DNA from: Pseudomonas libanensis | GTDB taxonomy: Bacteria; Pseudomonadota; Gammaproteobacteria; Pseudomonadales; Pseudomonadaceae | DNA: 64,000 bases | Direction of reading: 5' to 3' | Assembly (NCBI RefSeq): GCF_001439685.1 | Contig: NZ_JYLH01000002.1 | Coordinates: 186,001 to 250,000 of the forward strand | Part shown: in pieces, positions 48,221-57,253 of the stretch | How positions within the stretch are numbered: the stretch's first letter is position 1 | How the letters are laid out: each line of letters opens with the position of its first letter | The notes under the pieces: generated by a model | The model's database searches: none | What the model was told of the DNA's origin: nothing | What the model saw: only the letters and a program-made list of their open reading frames with translations | Position numbers and translations under genes: made by a program

Positions 48221-49366
48221 ATGAGCTTTGATTTCGACACCCTCCACTCGCGCCTCGGCACCAGCAGTACCAAGTGGAGTCGTTACCCGCAAGACGTTCT
48301 GCCGATGTGGATCGCCGACATGGACATCGCCGCGCCGCCCGCCGTATTGCAAGCCCTGCATGCACGACTCGACCAGCAGATCCTCGGCTACAGCATGGCC
48401 GGCGACGACGTGCGCGACGCCATCGTCGCCGACCTGTGGGCCAAGTACGCCTGGCGCGTGCAACCTGAAGAGCTGCTGTTCCTGCCCGGCGTCGAACCTG
48501 GTTTCAACATGGCCCTGCATGCCTTTGTCCAACCCGGCCAGGCGGTGGTGTTGCAAACCCCCAACTATCGGCCGATTCGTCTGGCACCCGGCCACTGGGA
48601 CCTGCCGCGCATCGAAGTACCATTTGGGCTGATCAACGGCGAATACCTCACGCCAATGCCCGCCATGCGTGAGGCATTGAGCGGTGCCGGCGCACTGCTG
48701 CTGAGCAACCCGCACAACCCCATCGGCAAGGTCTTCCCCCGCGAAGAACTGCTGGCGGTGGCCAACGCCTGTCTGGAACACGGCGCACTGATCATCAGTG
48801 ACGAAATCCACGCCGAGCTGTGCTTCGACGGCCGCCGCCACATTCCCACCGCCAGCCTCAGCCCCGAGATCGCCCAACGCACCATCACCCTGATGTCGGC
48901 GAGCAAGGCGTATAACGTCGCCGGCTTGAAGACCTGCTTTGCCGTGGTGCAGAACGCCGAAGTGCGCGAACGCTTCAATCAAGCGCGCTGCGGCATGGTC
49001 GACAGCGTCAGCCCGCTGGGCCTGGAAGCCACCCGCGCCGCCTATAGCCAATGCGGCGACTGGCTCGCTGCACTGGTGCAGTACCTGCAGGCCAACCGCG
49101 ACTACCTGCTCGATGCGGTAAAGACCCGCCTGCCCGGCGTGGTGATGCACGCACCTCAGGGCACCTTCCTGGCGTGGCTCGATTGCAGTGCCCTGGCCCT
49201 GGACGACCCGCAGCAGTTTTTCCTGGAACAGGCCAGGGTCGGCTTGAGTGCGGGAATCGAGTTTGGCGATGATAGCCAGCAGTTCGTGCGCCTGAATTTC
49301 GGTTGCCCACGGGCGATGCTCGAGGAAGGTGTGCGGCGCCTGGAAATCAGCTTACAAAAGCGCTGA
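48221..49366 (+). CDS. MalY/PatB-family C-S lyase (PLP aminotransferase fold)
   Basis: PLP-dependent cystathionine beta-lyase-like enzyme of 381 residues that releases thiol and pyruvate from S-substituted cysteines; E. coli MalY also modulates MalT. The PLP Lys is K229 in SASKAYNVAG. WIADMDIAAPPAV and LLSNPHNPIGKV are family motifs. It is not part of the nic pathway as known; its promoter must lie in the 111-base gap after nicT. Confidence 0.88.
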   Translation: MSFDFDTLHSRLGTSSTKWSRYPQDVLPMWIADMDIAAPPAVLQALHARLDQQILGYSMAGDDVRDAIVADLWAKYAWRVQPEELLFLPGVEPGFNMALHAFVQPGQAVVLQTPNYRPIRLAPGHWDLPRIEVPFGLINGEYLTPMPAMREALSGAGALLLSNPHNPIGKVFPREELLAVANACLEHGALIISDEIHAELCFDGRRHIPTASLSPEIAQRTITLMSASKAYNVAGLKTCFAVVQNAEVRERFNQARCGMVDSVSPLGLEATRAAYSQCGDWLAALVQYLQANRDYLLDAVKTRLPGVVMHAPQGTFLAWLDCSALALDDPQQFFLEQARVGLSAGIEFGDDSQQFVRLNFGCPRAMLEEGVRRLEISLQKR

Positions 49367-49453
49367 CGCCGGCCGGAACCCCACCGGGGCTTTTCAACAC
49401 ACAGGTGGAGCAGCCGCCCATTGTGCTGTTGAAGCCCCCGGAGCCGACCGCCA

Positions 49454-52400
49454 ATGATCCTGCCGCCCCACACCCTGCCAACGCCGGTCTGGGATTTCCA
49501 ACCCATCACCGGCGAAAAACCCGCCGCGATGCCGTCCTACTCGACGTTCGAGCCCGCGCCTCCCCAGGTGACGAATAGCCGCCGCCCCTCGATGGTCCGC
49601 CAGAAAGCCGACTACAAGCAACTGTTGCAGGCCACGCACAATGCGCTGCCCAGCGTGCGCGACGAGGCAAAAAAATGGGCTGAAGAACTGCTGCTCAAGT
49701 TGACCGGCCTCAACGTAGATGCCGACAAAGTCTTCCTGAATCGCTTTCAGCAAGCACAAAGTGCCAACACTGCCACCGGCTGGGAGCACTTGGGGGAGGA
49801 ACCGACGATTTCCCAGGCGCTGCCGGACGCACTGCTCGGCAACTTTAACGAACACGACTCGCTACCGGGCGTGCTTGACCAGCAAGCCGGCTTGTATAAG
49901 ACGGGCCGTGGGCAAAGCACAAAAGGCGGCTATGGCGCCCATAACCAGTTTGCCCTGGCGCCCTCCCAACTGATGCATGAGAGCTGGAAAAGCGACTTCC
50001 AGGCGCACATGACGGGAAAACTCGAGCATTTCTGGCGTGAACATGGCGATGATTACCGCACCTGCCTCAAAGGCGAGTTCGTTTACCAGGCCCGCCAGCA
50101 GCTCAAGGGCTACGAGCGCGCCTCGCCCGCCGAACGCGAGCAGATGCCGGCCGAGCAGCGTTTCACCCGGGCAGACTACCGTCTGGTCATGGGCGCGGTC
50201 GCCAACCTGCCGCTGGATGAAAACCAAGCCCTGAACGTCGACCAGCTGCGTGCGCAGGCGCCGGTCAAAGGCGTGGTATTGACCCACTTGTTCGATATCA
50301 ACGGGTTGCCCGCCAACGACATCCTGCGCTTTACCGCCATCGATGATGGCCCTGCCCGGCAATTGCGTGACCGCCGTGACGGTGTGCAGATCCTCTATAT
50401 CCCCGGGCACCAACCGGCGTTCCTGCGCTTCGACTCCCTGACCGCCATGGACCAATGGGTAGCCGCACAGGGCCGCGACGCCGTTAAGCGCAAGGCGCTG
50501 CAAGCACACTTCTTCCTCAGGGACCGGCAAGACAACGACATCGGGGTCTGGAGCGATATCAAAGCCTTCATTACCGGCGATCATCAATCGAACAAGGGCG
50601 TCGACACTGCCCTGCGTTACCTGGGCAGCGGCTACTGGGACAGTCTTGAAGGCACCGTCATCGACAGCGCCAACGTACGCATCCAGGGCGATGTATTCAG
50701 CGTGATCAAAGACGCCACGCAACAGCGCATGGCCAGCGATGCAGACATCATGATCAAGTCAAACAGCGAGGTCACCCGCGACACCTGGCTCAACGACCTG
50801 ACCGTGGCAGCGGGGCTGGCCGCCAAATTCGCCGTGATTGGCGAACCGATTGCCGTGGGCGCCGCCGTTGTGACCGGCTTTACCGAGACCGTATTGGGCA
50901 CTGAAAAAGCCCTCAGCGGCGACACCCAGGCGGAGCGTAGACAAGGCCTCACGACGGCATTGGATGGCGCGCTCAACACCTTGTTCTCGGCAGCCGGCGG
51001 CACAACCAGGGAGCCGACCCTTGAACAGCCCAGCACGATAGCGGTGCGCCCGGAGCTGTTCGCCGACGGCCAACAGGCGCTGGTCATCGAGCATCCGCTA
51101 CGCGCCACTGCCTATACCCTGCCACGGACCAACGGCTACGACCTGGTGGACCGCAACCGGGTCTATCGCTACCTTTACAGCAAGCCGGGCGAGCTTACCG
51201 ACCTGGAGTCAGCTGCACACACCGCCCCGCTGGAAGGCTTCGAAGCGTTTTGCCCAGTGCCTGGGCTGGGTGGGCGGGTGCGCCGCGGCGCCAATGATGA
51301 CTGCTTCGCCAAAGTCATTGCAGACCTGCCCGACGCCGAACGTGCCCTGCAAGCCCTGGAACACGTGCGGTTGTTTCCGTCCAGGGCCGGGCTGTTCAAG
51401 CGTGCACGCACGGTGGTCTATGAAAAACGCCTGCACGAATGGGTTGAAGGCGAGACCGGCGCCAAGTTAGTGCCGGTCGCCAATGGTGAGCGCATCACCT
51501 ACAGGTCACGGGTGCAGGGCCAGGTCATCGCCGACCCGGGCTTCGGTTTTTACGCAGGCCACGGCGCGGGCGCCCTCGCTGAAGACACGCGGGTAGTCAA
51601 GCTCAACAGCATCAGCAAGGCCAGCGATGACCAACGCCAAGTCAGGGGTGTGGTGGTCACCAGTGGCAGCCAGCGATACCTGGTGGTGGAAGCTGACACC
51701 GCTGAGTTTTATTACGCACCGCTGGGCAGCGCACAAACCGGCGATATCACCTTCAAAAAGTGCGGGCCTATGCAAATGGGCCTCGCCCAGGGTTACCGCC
51801 AGTTCATGAGCGCTCACCACCCTGTGCAGCTCGTGGATGCGGACTTCATTGCCCTGCCCCCCCTCAAGAAGGTTTACAAGCAGCTCAAGCGCGCAGGTTT
51901 TCGCGAAGCTGACATTAATGAGCTTAAACAGCAATGCAAGGGCATGAGCCCCGAACAGCAACGGGAAGTGGCTTACCAATTGCAGCAGGCCAACGCCATC
52001 CTGAAGCCGGATGTGGCGTTGCGCCCCCGCCGTGTCGCCCCCTTGCAAACGCCCCCTGGCTTTGTGCAATGGCCAGCGAAACGTCAAAACCAGTTCTACG
52101 CCGAGCACGCCAAGGACACCGTCAATCAAGCCCTCAAAGCCACCGGATTGGGGCCTGGCAAGCAGGTACGCTCAGCCACCGATGTGGCCAGGGCTGATGC
52201 GGCAACCATTACCTTGGGCTGGTTGCGGCGCACGACTGATCTCAAGGCGCCCCATGCAGGCGGCCTGATCATGAATACCGTGCAGGTACCTATGGGTGAA
52301 TCAACGACCTTGAACGCGGGTAACGAGGCGCTTTCCACCCGCAGCCTCACCGACTGCTCGGCCATTGCCGTGCTCACCGACTGGGACGGTGCCCGCTACC

Positions 52401-52756
52401 AGTCCCGCACACTGATGCACCTGACCGGCAGCAACCTGGAACTGGGTCTGCGGGGTAATACCCAGGCGCTGCTGAACCAATTGCAAGCGTCCTTGAGCAA
52501 CGGTGGGCACGTGATCCTGGTGGGAGGCATCAATTCAGGCTCCCTGCAAGGCATGGCCACCACCATCGGGCAATCGTTCCAGGGTGGGCAACCGCTGCGC
52601 GATCTGCTCCAAGCGCGGGCGGGCGTGCGCGTGACACTTGCCAGTTCCCTGGGCATCACCGTCAATGCCGATGGCACGTTTGAGCTGATCGAAGGCACCG
52701 GCAAGGGCATGTTTCCAGAGGATCAGGCCAGGGAAATCTTTGATCGGGTTGACTGA
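49454..52756 (+). CDS. Large DUF6543/dermonecrotic-toxin-type protein with CNF/CheD-like C-terminus
   Basis: A 1100-residue protein without a signal peptide. The N-terminal 200-250 residues (LLQATHNALPSVRDEAKKWAEELL; LEHFWREHGDDYRTCLKGEF) resemble the DUF6543 'dermonecrotic toxin' region of Pseudomonas toxins. Residues about 448-485 are hydrophobic (LAAKFAVIGEPIAVGAAVVTGF), possibly a translocation helix. The last 150 residues suggest a Cys-His deamidase fold: C968 in SLTDCSAIAVL, H989 in LMHLTGS, then HVILVGGINSGS, IGQSF and VRVTLASSLG in CheD-like order. No secretion partner, immunity gene or VgrG/PAAR is adjacent. GGAG lies 10 bases before the ATG. Confidence 0.7.
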   Translation: MILPPHTLPTPVWDFQPITGEKPAAMPSYSTFEPAPPQVTNSRRPSMVRQKADYKQLLQATHNALPSVRDEAKKWAEELLLKLTGLNVDADKVFLNRFQQAQSANTATGWEHLGEEPTISQALPDALLGNFNEHDSLPGVLDQQAGLYKTGRGQSTKGGYGAHNQFALAPSQLMHESWKSDFQAHMTGKLEHFWREHGDDYRTCLKGEFVYQARQQLKGYERASPAEREQMPAEQRFTRADYRLVMGAVANLPLDENQALNVDQLRAQAPVKGVVLTHLFDINGLPANDILRFTAIDDGPARQLRDRRDGVQILYIPGHQPAFLRFDSLTAMDQWVAAQGRDAVKRKALQAHFFLRDRQDNDIGVWSDIKAFITGDHQSNKGVDTALRYLGSGYWDSLEGTVIDSANVRIQGDVFSVIKDATQQRMASDADIMIKSNSEVTRDTWLNDLTVAAGLAAKFAVIGEPIAVGAAVVTGFTETVLGTEKALSGDTQAERRQGLTTALDGALNTLFSAAGGTTREPTLEQPSTIAVRPELFADGQQALVIEHPLRATAYTLPRTNGYDLVDRNRVYRYLYSKPGELTDLESAAHTAPLEGFEAFCPVPGLGGRVRRGANDDCFAKVIADLPDAERALQALEHVRLFPSRAGLFKRARTVVYEKRLHEWVEGETGAKLVPVANGERITYRSRVQGQVIADPGFGFYAGHGAGALAEDTRVVKLNSISKASDDQRQVRGVVVTSGSQRYLVVEADTAEFYYAPLGSAQTGDITFKKCGPMQMGLAQGYRQFMSAHHPVQLVDADFIALPPLKKVYKQLKRAGFREADINELKQQCKGMSPEQQREVAYQLQQANAILKPDVALRPRRVAPLQTPPGFVQWPAKRQNQFYAEHAKDTVNQALKATGLGPGKQVRSATDVARADAATITLGWLRRTTDLKAPHAGGLIMNTVQVPMGESTTLNAGNEALSTRSLTDCSAIAVLTDWDGARYQSRTLMHLTGSNLELGLRGNTQALLNQLQASLSNGGHVILVGGINSGSLQGMATTIGQSFQGGQPLRDLLQARAGVRVTLASSLGITVNADGTFELIEGTGKGMFPEDQAREIFDRVD

Positions 52757-52804
52757 CGAGCATCGCTACAGCCCCGCCTGACCTGTCCACCCATGCGGCA
52801 ACGC

Positions 52805-53020
52805 CTACAACTTGGCAATGGACACTTCGGTCGACTTCACAAAGGCGATGACCTCACTGCCTACCTTTAATTCCAAATCACGCACCGAGCGTGTGGTAAT
52901 GACGGACGTCACAATGCCGGACGCGGTCTGCACGTCGATTTCCGACACCACTTCCCCCAGCAGGATCTCCTTGATCACGCCCTTGAACTGGTTGCGCACG
53001 TTGATCGCTTTGATGGTCAT
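52805..53020 (-). CDS. Molbindin (Mop-domain molybdate-binding protein)
   Basis: A single 71-residue Mop/TOBE domain starting MTIKAINVRNQFKGVIKEI, the molybdenum-pterin-binding protein family. These proteins hexamerise and buffer molybdate in the cytosol. AAGGA lies 8 bases before ATG 53020. It is convergent with the toxin-like gene and divergent from nrdB. Its presence fits a cell that makes Mo enzymes such as NicAB, but there is no operon link. Confidence 0.92.
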   Translation of the reverse strand: MTIKAINVRNQFKGVIKEILLGEVVSEIDVQTASGIVTSVITTRSVRDLELKVGSEVIAFVKSTEVSIAKL

Positions 53021-53100
53021 GTCGGTTTTCCTTTTGGCTGTTGGGGTCAATCCGCACGAATGCGCAGGCCCTCAAAATGCGCTGCGCGCAGGAATAATAA

Positions 53101-53130
53101 AAGGAATAAATAACTATTTATCTATTCCTT
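53101..53130. promoter_or_regulatory. AT-rich inverted repeat upstream of the molbindin gene
   Basis: AAGGAATA and TATTCCTT are perfect 8-bp arms 14 bases apart, 81 bases upstream of the molbindin start, in an AT-rich patch unlike its surroundings. It is a promoter or operator candidate. The 380-base gap to nrdB also contains the NrdR boxes and otherwise nothing I recognise. Confidence 0.5.
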
Positions 53131-53231
53131 ATTGATATATATGGCATGCCAGCCCCGTATGCTGTCGATCGCCGATCCGGTAGTGAGCAGCGACCCATGA
53201 CCGCACATCTTGTTCGTTGACCAACCTTGTT

Positions 53232-53247
53232 ACACCCCATATAGTGT
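53232..53247 (+). promoter_or_regulatory. NrdR box 1 upstream of nrdB
   Basis: ACACCCCATATAGTGT fits the NrdR consensus acaCwAtATaTwGtgt. It is paired with a second box 32 bases on. Confidence 0.75.
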
Positions 53248-53263
53248 GTCCACAATCAGAACA

Positions 53264-53279
53264 GACCACTACATAGTGT
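53264..53279 (+). promoter_or_regulatory. NrdR box 2 upstream of nrdB
   Basis: GACCACTACATAGTGT fits the NrdR consensus and lies 32 bases (three helical turns) after box 1, the spacing typical of NrdR-regulated ribonucleotide reductase promoters. It ends 122 bases before nrdB. Confidence 0.75.
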
Positions 53280-53400
53280 GCAGTATCGGTATTTACCGAC
53301 CACACTACGCGCAGTATTTCAATGCCTAGTAGCCTGCAAACCGCACATTTTTTTGCACGGTTTTACACACCGTCGGAACAGATCAGGAAGGAGTATTTCA

Positions 53401-54651
53401 ATGCTGAGTTGGGATGAAGTCGACAACGAAGACACCGGCGCAGCGGTGATCAAGGGCGCCAACGCCGGCCATGCGAGCGAAGCCAACATGGACCGCCTCG
53501 ACGGAGCCGGCGCCGCCGCCGCCATCGAAGCCCGCGCCGTCACCGCCAGTGATTCGGCCGCCATCGTGCGCGCCAAGGCCGCCCTGGACAAACTCGACGT
53601 CGCCGAAGGCCTCGCCGAACTCGAAGGCGCCTCCGCCCGCGTCGCCGTCGACGAAAAACGCATGATCAACTGCCGCGCCGACCTCAACCAACTCGTGCCC
53701 TTCAAGTACGACTGGGCCTGGCAGAAATACCTCGACGGCTGCGCCAACCACTGGATGCCGCAAGAGGTCAACATGACCGCCGACATCGCCCTGTGGAAAA
53801 ACCCCGAAGGCCTGACCGACGACGAACGTCGCATCGTCATGCGCAACCTCGGCTTCTTCTCCACCGCCGACTCGTTGGTCGCCAACAACCTGGTGCTGGC
53901 CGTGTACCGCCTGATCACCAACCCCGAGTGCCGCCAGTACATCCTGCGCCAGGCCTTCGAAGAGGCGATCCACACCCACGCCTACCAGTACTGCATCGAA
54001 TCGCTGGCCATGGATGAAGGCGAGATCTTCAACATGTACCACGAGATTCCATCGGTCGCCAAAAAGGCAGCCTGGGGCCTCAAGTACACCCGCTCGATCT
54101 CCGATCCGAAGTTCGAAACCGGCACCGTCGACACCGACAAAGAACTGCTGCGCAACCTGGTCGCCTACTACTGCGTACTGGAAGGCATCTTCTTCTACTG
54201 CGGTTTCACCCAGATCCTGTCCATGGGCCGTCGCAACAAAATGACCGGCGTGGCCGAGCAGTTCCAGTACATCCTGCGCGACGAGTCGATGCACCTGAAC
54301 TTCGGTATCGATGTGATCAACCAGATCAAAATCGAAAACCCGCATTTGTGGGATGCCGAGATGAAGGAAGAAGCGACCCAGATGATTCTGCAGGGTACGC
54401 AGTTGGAGATTGAATACGCTCGCGACACCATGCCTCGCGGTGTGCTGGGTATGAACGCGGCGATGATGGAGGACTATTTGAAATTCATCGCTAACCGTCG
54501 TCTGTCGCAGATTGGGTTGAAGGAAGAGTATCCAGGCACAACCAATCCATTCCCGTGGATGAGCGAGATCATGGACTTGAAGAAAGAGAAAAACTTCTTC
54601 GAGACCCGTGTGATCGAGTATCAGACCGGCGGCGCGCTGAGCTGGGACTGA
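53401..54651 (+). CDS. nrdB: Class Ia ribonucleotide reductase beta subunit NrdB
   Basis: R2 subunit holding the diiron-tyrosyl radical that drives deoxyribonucleotide synthesis with NrdA. The ATG at 53401 (AGGAAGG 9 bases upstream) gives 416 residues. The N-terminus has the Ala-rich extension typical of Pseudomonas NrdB. Iron ligands and radical Tyr are in [10 protein letters not shown] (Glu, His, Tyr in E. coli R2 spacing), with further ligands in [10 protein letters not shown] and [10 protein letters not shown]. nrdA is not beside it nor elsewhere in the window. Confidence 0.95.
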   Translation: MLSWDEVDNEDTGAAVIKGANAGHASEANMDRLDGAGAAAAIEARAVTASDSAAIVRAKAALDKLDVAEGLAELEGASARVAVDEKRMINCRADLNQLVPFKYDWAWQKYLDGCANHWMPQEVNMTADIALWKNPEGLTDDERRIVMRNLGFFSTADSLVANNLVLAVYRLITNPECRQYILRQAFEEAIHTHAYQYCIESLAMDEGEIFNMYHEIPSVAKKAAWGLKYTRSISDPKFETGTVDTDKELLRNLVAYYCVLEGIFFYCGFTQILSMGRRNKMTGVAEQFQYILRDESMHLNFGIDVINQIKIENPHLWDAEMKEEATQMILQGTQLEIEYARDTMPRGVLGMNAAMMEDYLKFIANRRLSQIGLKEEYPGTTNPFPWMSEIMDLKKEKNFFETRVIEYQTGGALSWD

Positions 54652-54670
54652 ATCAACACGAACCAAAAAA

Positions 54671-54698
54671 TGTGGGAGCGGGCTTGCCCGCTCCCACA
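54671..54698. repeat. Perfect REP palindrome after nrdB
   Basis: TGTGGGAGCGGGC and GCCCGCTCCCACA are perfect 13-bp arms separated by TT. This GAGCGGGC variant differs from the GAGGGGGC type elsewhere in the window. It may also help end nrdB transcription. Confidence 0.85.
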
Positions 54699-54737
54699 TT
54701 GGCTATTGGTGATCCATAGACTTTGCAAGTAAGCCTT

Positions 54738-55226
54738 ATGCCCAACCAAACCATCAAGACCCCTTGCGTGGGCCTGTGCTCCACCGTCTACGGTGACCTG
54801 GTCTGTCGGGGCTGCAAGCGCTATCACCACGAGGTGATCCAGTGGAATGGCTATAACGTCGAGGAAAAACAGGCGGTGTGGCTGCGTCTGGAACAACTGC
54901 TGGTGCAGGTGATGGCCAGCAAGCTGGAAGTGTTCGACCCGCACTGCCTGCGACAGCAACTGGAAGCGCGCAAGATTCGTTTTATGCCGCACCAGTCGCC
55001 GTATTGCTGGGCGTACCAGTTGATTACGCGGGGTGCGCGGGTGATTTCCAGGCTGGATGCCTATGGGTTGGCACTGTTACCGGAGTTTCGTGAACGCCAC
55101 CTGGCGGATTTGCGCGATGCGATAGATCGAGAGTTTTTTCTGCTGTCCGAGGCACATTACGAACGCTATATCGCCCCGGTATTCCTAAAAGAGTCATTCG
55201 GACCGGCGCTGATTGCCACGCGCTAA
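54738..55226 (+). CDS. DUF1289 protein
   Basis: A 162-residue cytosolic protein. The first 40 residues hold the DUF1289 Cys motif TPCVGLCSTVYGDLVCRGCKR (Cys spacing suggests a metal or Fe-S site), followed by WN and a helical C-terminal part found in the longer gamma-proteobacterial members. Function is unknown. ATG 54738 is chosen over an in-frame TTG five codons upstream. Confidence 0.85.
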   Translation: MPNQTIKTPCVGLCSTVYGDLVCRGCKRYHHEVIQWNGYNVEEKQAVWLRLEQLLVQVMASKLEVFDPHCLRQQLEARKIRFMPHQSPYCWAYQLITRGARVISRLDAYGLALLPEFRERHLADLRDAIDREFFLLSEAHYERYIAPVFLKESFGPALIATR

Positions 55227-55283
55227 CCAGCTCCCACACAATTGTGCTTAAAATGCCGCCCGCCCGATGACTGACGTTTAACG

Positions 55284-56204
55284 ATGAACCCAGACGCACT
55301 CGCTACCCTGCACACCCACTTGCTCACTGCCCTGGCTGACGCGCCCGCGCAAACCCGGCGCCTGTTCCATGGCCGTGGCCGTTGCTGGCCGGGCCTGGAA
55401 CAACTGACGGTGGACTGGCTGCAAGGGGTGGTGCTGGTTGCTTTGTTCAAAGAAACCGAGCACCTGGATGCCCTGAAGCACACACTGTTGCAGATCGAGT
55501 GGAGCCGTTTCGGCGTGCGTACCGTGGCCCTGCAACACCGCTACCTGCCGCAAAGCACCACCGAGTGGCTGGTGGGCGATGCCATCGACGAGCTGACCAT
55601 CACCGAAGGCGGCCTGCGCTATTTGATCGACCTGGGTAGAAAACAGAACAGCGGGCTGTTCCTCGACATGCGCTACGGGCGCAACTGGGTGCGTGAACAG
55701 GCCAAGGGCCAACGCGTGCTCAACTTGTTCGCGTATACCTGTGGCTTCTCGGTGGCTGCCATCGAAGGCGGCGCTGACCATGTGGTGAACCTGGACATGG
55801 CCCGTGGCGCGCTCAGTCGGGGTCGCGACAACCATCGCCTGAATGGGCATGACTTGGGCAAAGTCACCTTCCTGGGCCACGACCTGTTCAAGTCGTGGGC
55901 AAAGGTCACCCACAGTGGCCCCTATGACTTGGTGATCATCGACCCACCGTCATTCCAGAAAGGCAGCTTCCTGCTGACCAAGGACTACCAGCGTGTGCTA
56001 CGACGCTTGCCGGATCTGCTCACGGCACAAGGTACAGTGCTGGCGTGCATGAACGATCCGGCGTTCGGCGAAGACTTCCTGATCGACGGCGTAACTCGCG
56101 AAGCACCGGGCCTGCACTTTGTGCAGCGCCTGGAAAACCCACCGGAATTTCCCGACATTGACCCGCAAAGTGGCTTGAAGGCACTGGTATTCCGTCAGGG
56201 TTGA
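55284..56204 (+). CDS. RlmI-like class I rRNA methyltransferase
   Basis: A 306-residue SAM-dependent methyltransferase of the RlmI/RlmK (COG1092) type. The core has GLFLDMRYGRNWVREQAKGQRVLNLFAYTCGFSVAAIEGGA (motif I region), VVNLDMARGAL, and the catalytic-site DPPSFQKGSF. It lacks the N-terminal PUA domain of E. coli RlmI, so its RNA target may differ. The next gene starts 150 bases on. Confidence 0.85.
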   Translation: MNPDALATLHTHLLTALADAPAQTRRLFHGRGRCWPGLEQLTVDWLQGVVLVALFKETEHLDALKHTLLQIEWSRFGVRTVALQHRYLPQSTTEWLVGDAIDELTITEGGLRYLIDLGRKQNSGLFLDMRYGRNWVREQAKGQRVLNLFAYTCGFSVAAIEGGADHVVNLDMARGALSRGRDNHRLNGHDLGKVTFLGHDLFKSWAKVTHSGPYDLVIIDPPSFQKGSFLLTKDYQRVLRRLPDLLTAQGTVLACMNDPAFGEDFLIDGVTREAPGLHFVQRLENPPEFPDIDPQSGLKALVFRQG

Positions 56205-56353
56205 TGCCGAAATGTCCTACCCTTGCTACCCTAACGGATACGCCGGGGTGGTGAACCTTATCCCCCCCTTCCCGGTCGATACCTGCATTCCCTGGCCAGA
56301 CTCGACGGCGTTACGTTGTCGGCTGCCCCGTTTGACCTTTTGGAGAACCGCCC

Positions 56354-57070
56354 GTGATATCGACCCTGCATGTAGCCAGAATCAAAGCCTGGGGCGCCCA
56401 CGGCTTTACCGCCACGGGTGTGGTATTGGCCTTCCTGGCCACCCTGGCGCTGCTGGAAAACTCCCCCAAGGCATGCCTGCTGTGGCTGGGTCTGGCGCTG
56501 GTGGTGGATGGCGTCGATGGCTCCCTCGCGCGGCGGGTCAATGTCAGCACGGTGCTGCCCAGCTTTGACGGCTCGGTCCTGGACCTGGTGATCGATTACC
56601 TTACCTACGTATTTATCCCAGCGCTGTTTATCTACCGTTATATCGACCTGCCGGAGTTCACCCACCTGTTTACGGTGTCGGTGATTCTGGTGTCGTCGCT
56701 GTTCTGCTTCTGCAACGTGAACATGAAAAGCAAGGACAACTACTTCGTCGGCTTCCCCGCCGCGTGGAACGTGGTCGCCCTGTGCGTATACATCATCCAG
56801 CCTGACGCCTGGGTCACCTTGCTGACCGTGATCGGCCTGGCATTGCTGACCGTGACGCCGATGAAGTTCCTGCACCCGTTCCGGGTCAAGCGCTTCATGC
56901 CGATCAATATCGCGGTGACCACGATCTGGCTGTTGTGCAGCTTCCTGATGGTGGTGGATTACCCCAACACCAACCCGTGGACGTTTGGCTTGTGGTCGCT
57001 GATGTCCGCGTACTTCCTGGGGATTTGCATCTGGCGTACAGCGCTGGAGTGGCTGGGTACACACAAATAA
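56354..57070 (+). CDS. pcs: Phosphatidylcholine synthase Pcs
   Basis: Integral membrane CDP-alcohol phosphatidyltransferase that condenses CDP-diacylglycerol with free choline to give phosphatidylcholine. The 238-residue protein has about eight hydrophobic segments. The motif is DGVDGSLARRV...FDGSVLDLVIDY, the diagnostic DGx2AR/Gx3Dx3D metal site as seen in Pcs. It starts at GTG with GGAG upstream. Together with pssA in this window it implies a PE and PC-containing membrane. Confidence 0.9.
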   Translation: MISTLHVARIKAWGAHGFTATGVVLAFLATLALLENSPKACLLWLGLALVVDGVDGSLARRVNVSTVLPSFDGSVLDLVIDYLTYVFIPALFIYRYIDLPEFTHLFTVSVILVSSLFCFCNVNMKSKDNYFVGFPAAWNVVALCVYIIQPDAWVTLLTVIGLALLTVTPMKFLHPFRVKRFMPINIAVTTIWLLCSFLMVVDYPNTNPWTFGLWSLMSAYFLGICIWRTALEWLGTHK

Positions 57071-57087
57071 CCCAGCGAACACGGTTA

Positions 57088-57182
57088 AAAATGTGGGAGG
57101 GGGCTTGCCCCGATGGCGGTGGATCAGTCAGCTTATTGGTTACTGACACACCGCCATCGGGGGCAAGCCCCCTCCCACATTT
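57088..57182. repeat. REPIN between pcs and yfcA-like gene
   Basis: AAATGTGGGAGGGGGCTTGCC and its complement GGCAAGCCCCCTCCCACATTT face each other, with inner arms GATGGCGGTG and CACCGCCATC and a short CAGT/ACTG pairing in the centre. Structure is the same as at 24823. Confidence 0.9.
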
Positions 57183-57253
57183 GGTTATGCGTGCATTCGG
57201 CAGGTAAGATGGCAGCCTTTCGCATAGCGCACCTCCAACAATAAGCCCTGCCC

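Noticed and set aside
48221..49366. The C-S lyase gene as part of the nic operon
   Set aside because: It follows nicT after 111 bases, but its MalY/PatB chemistry has no step in nicotinate breakdown and it is not in known nic clusters.
54671..54698. Strong palindrome after nrdB taken as a simple terminator
   Set aside because: It matches the dispersed REP core and has no T-run, so REP is the better call, although it may still affect transcript ends.
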